Below are positions 61,156 to 64,000 of a DNA stretch of 64,000 nucleotides, in pieces; within the stretch, counting starts at the first letter, position 1; the number at the start of each line of letters is the position of its first letter. Under the pieces are notes generated by a model. The model had not been told where the DNA came from and ran no database searches. It worked only from the letters and a program-made list of their open reading frames with translations. A program made the translations under genes and the position numbers. Where the stretch lies: assembly GCA_043228905.1 (NCBI GenBank), contig JBHGNT010000005.1:23064001-23128000 (forward strand), given 5' to 3'. The stretch is from Azolla caroliniana (taxonomy: Eukaryota; Polypodiophyta).

Positions 61156-61256
61156 TTTTGAAGCTCTCGCAATGGCTGACAAAGGCTTTCATTTTCTAAT
61201 TGAAGTTGCTCCAAGGATGCCATTATTTGGTTTAACAAGAAGGAAGGTGAACAAAC
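61156..61256 (-). pseudogene. Element E: gag start fragment
   Basis: The minus strand after the 5' LTR: GT, TTGTTCACCTT (61254-61244), then ATG 61222 with SLEQLQLENESL and LRELQ, matching element O. Coding is lost after about 61165 at the junction with D. Confidence 0.65.
61244..61254 (-). other. Predicted self-priming binding site of E
   Basis: Minus strand TTGTTCACCTT, 2 nt after the LTR end GACA; perfectly complementary over 11 nt to AAGGTGAACAA at the predicted transcript start (61448-61438). Identical to the site in O. Confidence 0.65.
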
Positions 61257-61353
61257 TGTCACGGACGTAGACGAGGGCAAGGACAAGTAGGCGAGCTCAA
61301 TATTAAGAAAGAGAGAAAGATAGATATATAGATAGAGAGGAGCAAAGACAAGT

Positions 61354-61394
<41 letters not shown>

Positions 61395-61437
61395 GACAAA
61401 AGAGCGAGAACTAAATTATATGCTTCCATAACTGGTG

Positions 61438-61448
61438 TTGTTCACCTT
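61438..61448 (-). other. Predicted self-primer at the transcript start of E
   Basis: AAGGTGAACAA (minus) begins 32 nt after the first T of the TATA box (61480). The 3' LTR copy has the same spacing (47096 to 47064). It forms the 3' arm of a hairpin, CACCTTGATT GT AATCAAGGTG region. Confidence 0.6.
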
Positions 61449-61567
61449 GATTGTAATCAAGGTGCACCGAAGTATTTATACAAGAATGTGTTGGTATGCA
61501 TGTAAGCTAGGAAACATCTAGAGAATGCATGGAAACTTCTAAAGAGTGCATGTCTATGCATTCTCTA

Positions 61568-61585
61568 GAAGTTTCTTGAAAGTTC
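61568..61585 (-). promoter_or_regulatory. Heat-shock-element-like array in the E 5' LTR
   Basis: Plus strand GAAgtTTCttGAAagTTC, four perfect units, with an adjacent imperfect fifth (TTCTC at 61561). It lies 88-105 bp upstream of the TATA box on the minus strand. Confidence 0.7.
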
Positions 61586-61643
61586 TAGTGATTAACTTAC
61601 AATGTAATAAGTTGAAACTTATACAATACAATAATGCATAGAT

Positions 61644-61713
61644 GGAATGTAGCTCAATTGGTAAGGTTGCCCAATAAGACCAAGAGGTCATGGGTTCAAC
61701 CCCCTACATTCCA
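61644..61713 (+). other. tRNA-like module in the E 5' LTR
   Basis: 70 nt, tRNA length. GGAATGT (61644-61650) pairs with ACATTCC (61706-61712) and is followed by A. A box TAGCTCAATTGG (61650-61661) fits the pol III consensus. B-box-like GGTTCAACC (61693-61701). T and anticodon stems are imperfect, so it is probably a tRNA-derived relic. Antisense to the element and 14 bp from the LTR start. Confidence 0.65.
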
Positions 61714-61727
61714 TCGTGTCTATGACA

Positions 61728-63835
61728 GGAACTCAATATTTGGGGCAAAAGAGATATTAATAATTGGTCATATGTGTGGCCCGTATGGGAGAAAGTCATC
61801 CCCAACCAAGGTCAATGCAATTCAAAATATGCAGGAGGAATGTAAATTCATCTCAGAAGTATGAAGGTTTCTAGGGGTATGCGTCTTTTACTACCGATGG
61901 ATTCCGCATTATGCCCATTTATCTGAACCCTTATATAGACTCCTAAGAAATGGAGAAACATTTGAATGGACTGAAGAACACTTAGAGGCAATGAGGAAAC
62001 TGAAGTCCTACTTGGCACAAGCTCAACCGTTAAAGCAACCTGACTACACCCGACCCATATATCTCACAATAGACTCTAGTCCCATCAGAATTGGATGGGA
62101 TAAGACAACATGATGGGGAAGAAAGGTATCCAGTCTTATTCAGAGCAAAGGTTATAGGTGGTCGACAAAGAAAATATGCACGTGTGAAAAGAGAGCTATG
62201 GGGGATAGTAACAAGAGTTAAGACAGATAGAGATTACTTAATTGGTGTTAGTAATAATAGAAACATATTGTTTGCCAATTCTTGGTATCATAGCTAATTG
62301 TGATATTCCAGATCAAGCCATATTATGATGGTGCATCTATATTAGATCAGTCAACCCTTAAGTTCAACATATCTCTAGGAATAGAAATGTAGTAGCAGAT
62401 ATGTTATCAAGAGCCAGGTATAAGGAAGAGGAGATTCTAGACTCAGACGATGAGGACAAAGAACAAAAAGTCCTTACCACAAGCATTACATGGGAAGGAG
62501 GAATGCAATTTCTAGAAAAGGAGTATGAAGAAGAATTCAAGAAAATAGGGAAATATTTGCAGACCCTTGACAAGTATAAAGGTCAATCGGGAAAAGAATT
62601 CACACAGTTTCGCAAGAAATCACATAAGTTCTTCCTAGATGAAGGATATGTGTGGCGACATCCGATAACCAAGGCAGGAAACCCACAAAGAGTAATAGGT
62701 TCTACAAGGCAAAGAAAGGATAGAATGAGAGAGTTGCATGACAAAGAATGGGTTGGTCATCGAGGATTGTGGGCCACTTTCGGTAAGATTAAAGAACGGT
62801 TTTTGTGGCCTCGATACTATGAGGAAATAAAGAAGCATGTGGAAACTTGTCCCACTTGTCAATATTATTCAAATGTAAAAAATTTTGATGAGGCATACCC
62901 AACATACTCACCGGGGTGCATTACAAGTGGATGATAGATTTGGTAACAATGCCACTTGGAGTAGGACAAAAGAGATACTTGGTTTTTGCAAGAGACGATC
63001 TAACAAATCAAGTGGAAGGACGTGCACTTCGAACAAAAGGGACATTAGGAGTATGTCAATTCATCTTGGAGGACATTGTTTGTAGATATGGATGTATCAA
63101 GAAGATAGTGGCAGATAAGGGAGAGCTCAATTCTGTAGAAGCTCAAGATTTTTTCGACAAAGTAGGGATTCGACATTCTTTGACAATAGCATACAATCCG
63201 GAAGCTAACGGAAAGATAGAAAGGGGACATGGGCCAATAGTCAAAGTTTTAGCAAAGGCATGTAAAGGACAGGTCGGTGATTGGCCAAAAGTCTTACCCT
63301 ATGCATTGTGGGCTAATAGGACAACTCACAACATTGTTACTAGATATATACCTGCAGAATTAATCACAGGATAGAAGCCGATAATGCCAATTGAAGAAAG
63401 ATAAATACATGAGTTGTGCAATCGTGGGAATCAGAAATGAGTAGGGAAGATTTACTTGCTATTCAAATACAACAACTTCAATCCAGCACAGAAGACATAG
63501 AAAAAGCAGGTACTAGATTGAAAGGGGCAAGAATCAAGAATAAGGATAGATTTGACAAGATAAAAAGAATACGACTGAGGAAGGTGCAAGAGGGAGACTG
63601 GGTATTAGTATATGAGAGTGGCCTAGACAATCAATACAGTATTATTCAGAAGTTCGCAAAAAGATCATTTGGACCTTATAAAGTTAGGAAAATAACAGAT
63701 AAGGCCATATATTTCCTCAATGAATTAGATGGGACAAAAATTCGTATTCCAATTGCACGAAAAAAGATTAAAATATTTAAGAGGGAGTCATTAGAGCATT
63801 TAAATATTATATTCAATGATGTTTTAGAGAATTGA
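61728..63835 (+). pseudogene. Element F: RT end, RNase H and integrase
   Basis: Resumes F: IFGAKEILIIGHMCGPYGRK and SPTKVNAIQ, a stop at 61862, RRFLGVCVFYYRWIPHYAHL, FEWTEEH. RNase H (about 62040-62420: LTIDSSP, RVKRELWGI, then ADMLSRARY) has several stops. The integrase zinc finger HRGLWATFGKIKERFLWPRYY...CPTCQYY lies at 62758-62870. The core reads VHYKWMIDLVTM (62920), VADKGEL and NPEANGKIERGH (63196-63230), with a stop at 63372. The final piece (63416-63835) is a basic tail with KRSFGPYKVRKITDKAIYFL. No chromodomain was recognised. Confidence 0.8.
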
Positions 63836-64000
63836 ACCAATAACCTCACACACCAAGTATAAAGTACATACCACTACGTTAAGTTATTTGTTTTTCCATG
63901 ACTATACTTATACGATATCTATTTTCATACATGAAAGCTCAAATGAGCGAGATGTCTATCATACATCAGACGTAATGCATGAACGCCAAATGGCGATCAT
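63790..64000 (+). repeat. 3' LTR of element F, cut by window edge
   Basis: The purine tract aagaggga (63779-63786) precedes sequence matching the F 5' LTR (aaatatt..attcaatga, tttccatgactatacttat, tttcatacatgaaagctcaaatgag). It has one antisense tRNA-like module in view (B box 63839-63829, A box 63881-63871). It also matches the solo LTR at 165-1273 near gcgccaaatggc. Confidence 0.75.

Larger units (their letters stand above)
46863..61727 (-). mobile_element. Chromovirus element E, minus strand, LTR pair enclosing rearranged and nested DNA
   Basis: LTRs 46863-47337 (475 bp) and 61257-61727 (471 bp) are nearly identical, differing mainly in a GA microsatellite and a short block near 47150/61545. 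Minus sense: TGTCATAGACACG...CGTCCGTGACA. The flanks are CGAAG and GGAAC, sharing only GAA, so a clean TSD is not seen, yet F coding sequence resumes correctly across it. The 5' LTR (right) is followed by a self-priming-type site and a gag start; the 3' LTR (left) is preceded by a chromodomain end and a purine tract. Between them lie segment D in the opposite orientation and copia A and B. Confidence 0.8.
61257..61727 (-). repeat. 5' LTR of E
   Basis: 471 bp. TATA box TATAAATA (61480-61473, minus), transcript-start block AAGGTGAACAAC (from 61448), HSE array (61568-61585), tRNA-like module (61644-61713), LTR start TGTCATAG at 61727. Confidence 0.9.

Noticed and set aside
61644-61713. Functional nuclear tRNA gene
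   Set aside because: Anticodon and T stems do not form standard 5-bp helices and the B box is imperfect; described only as tRNA-like.
46858-61732. Clean target-site duplication for element E
   Set aside because: Flanks CGAAG and GGAAC agree in only three central bases; I could not confirm a TSD even though host coding resumes correctly.

Overview
This is nuclear DNA of a land plant, made almost entirely of transposable elements nested inside one another. Only one intact host gene is visible: an intron-free L-type lectin receptor kinase (28014-30080, minus). A short PPR-protein relic (23316-23498, minus) is the only other host-gene sequence I recognise. The Ty3 lineages, the LINE tail and the PPR style remind me of seed-free plants such as ferns or lycophytes more than flowering plants. 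That is an impression, not a demonstrated assignment.

West half (1-25.4 kb). Element H, a Ty3 element whose RT active site reads FLDD, is interrupted by a solo LTR (165-1273) and by decayed Ty3 elements J (about 2.9-8.56 kb) and G (8.56-10.95 kb). An LTR of the H type (about 11.30-12.89 kb, element L) follows and holds a non-autonomous hAT element (11470-12364, 8-bp TSD). Element L itself is split by element K (12924-23122). K is a complete Ty3 element with 371-bp LTRs differing by one base, a 5-bp TSD, an open 1,938-codon gag-pol and about 3.5 kb of extra sense-strand coding sequence after pol.

Middle (25-32 kb). An LTR and gag start of a chromovirus-like element join directly to a copia pol fragment (O). 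Then come the receptor kinase, AT-rich spacer and a LINE 3' end.

East half (32-64 kb) is a deep nest. The LINE is cut by copia M (minus), which carries two solo LTRs. M is cut by Ty3 element F (plus), which runs past the right edge. F is cut by copia N (40835-46629) and by chromovirus E (46863-61727). E contains an oppositely oriented chromovirus segment D and two young copia insertions of one family. A (47933-53285) is broken by a stop codon and an integrase deletion; B (54127-59607) is intact.

The most interesting signal is a shared LTR layout in the chromovirus group (G, E, O and the solo LTR at 33119-33566). Each LTR has an antisense tRNA-like module near its start, then GAA/TTC arrays matching heat-shock elements, then a TATA box and a conserved leader. 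In E and O the predicted first 11 nt of the transcript, exactly 32 nt from the TATA start, are perfectly complementary to the 11 nt lying 2 nt after the LTR. That is the arrangement of self-primed Tf1/sushi retrotransposons.
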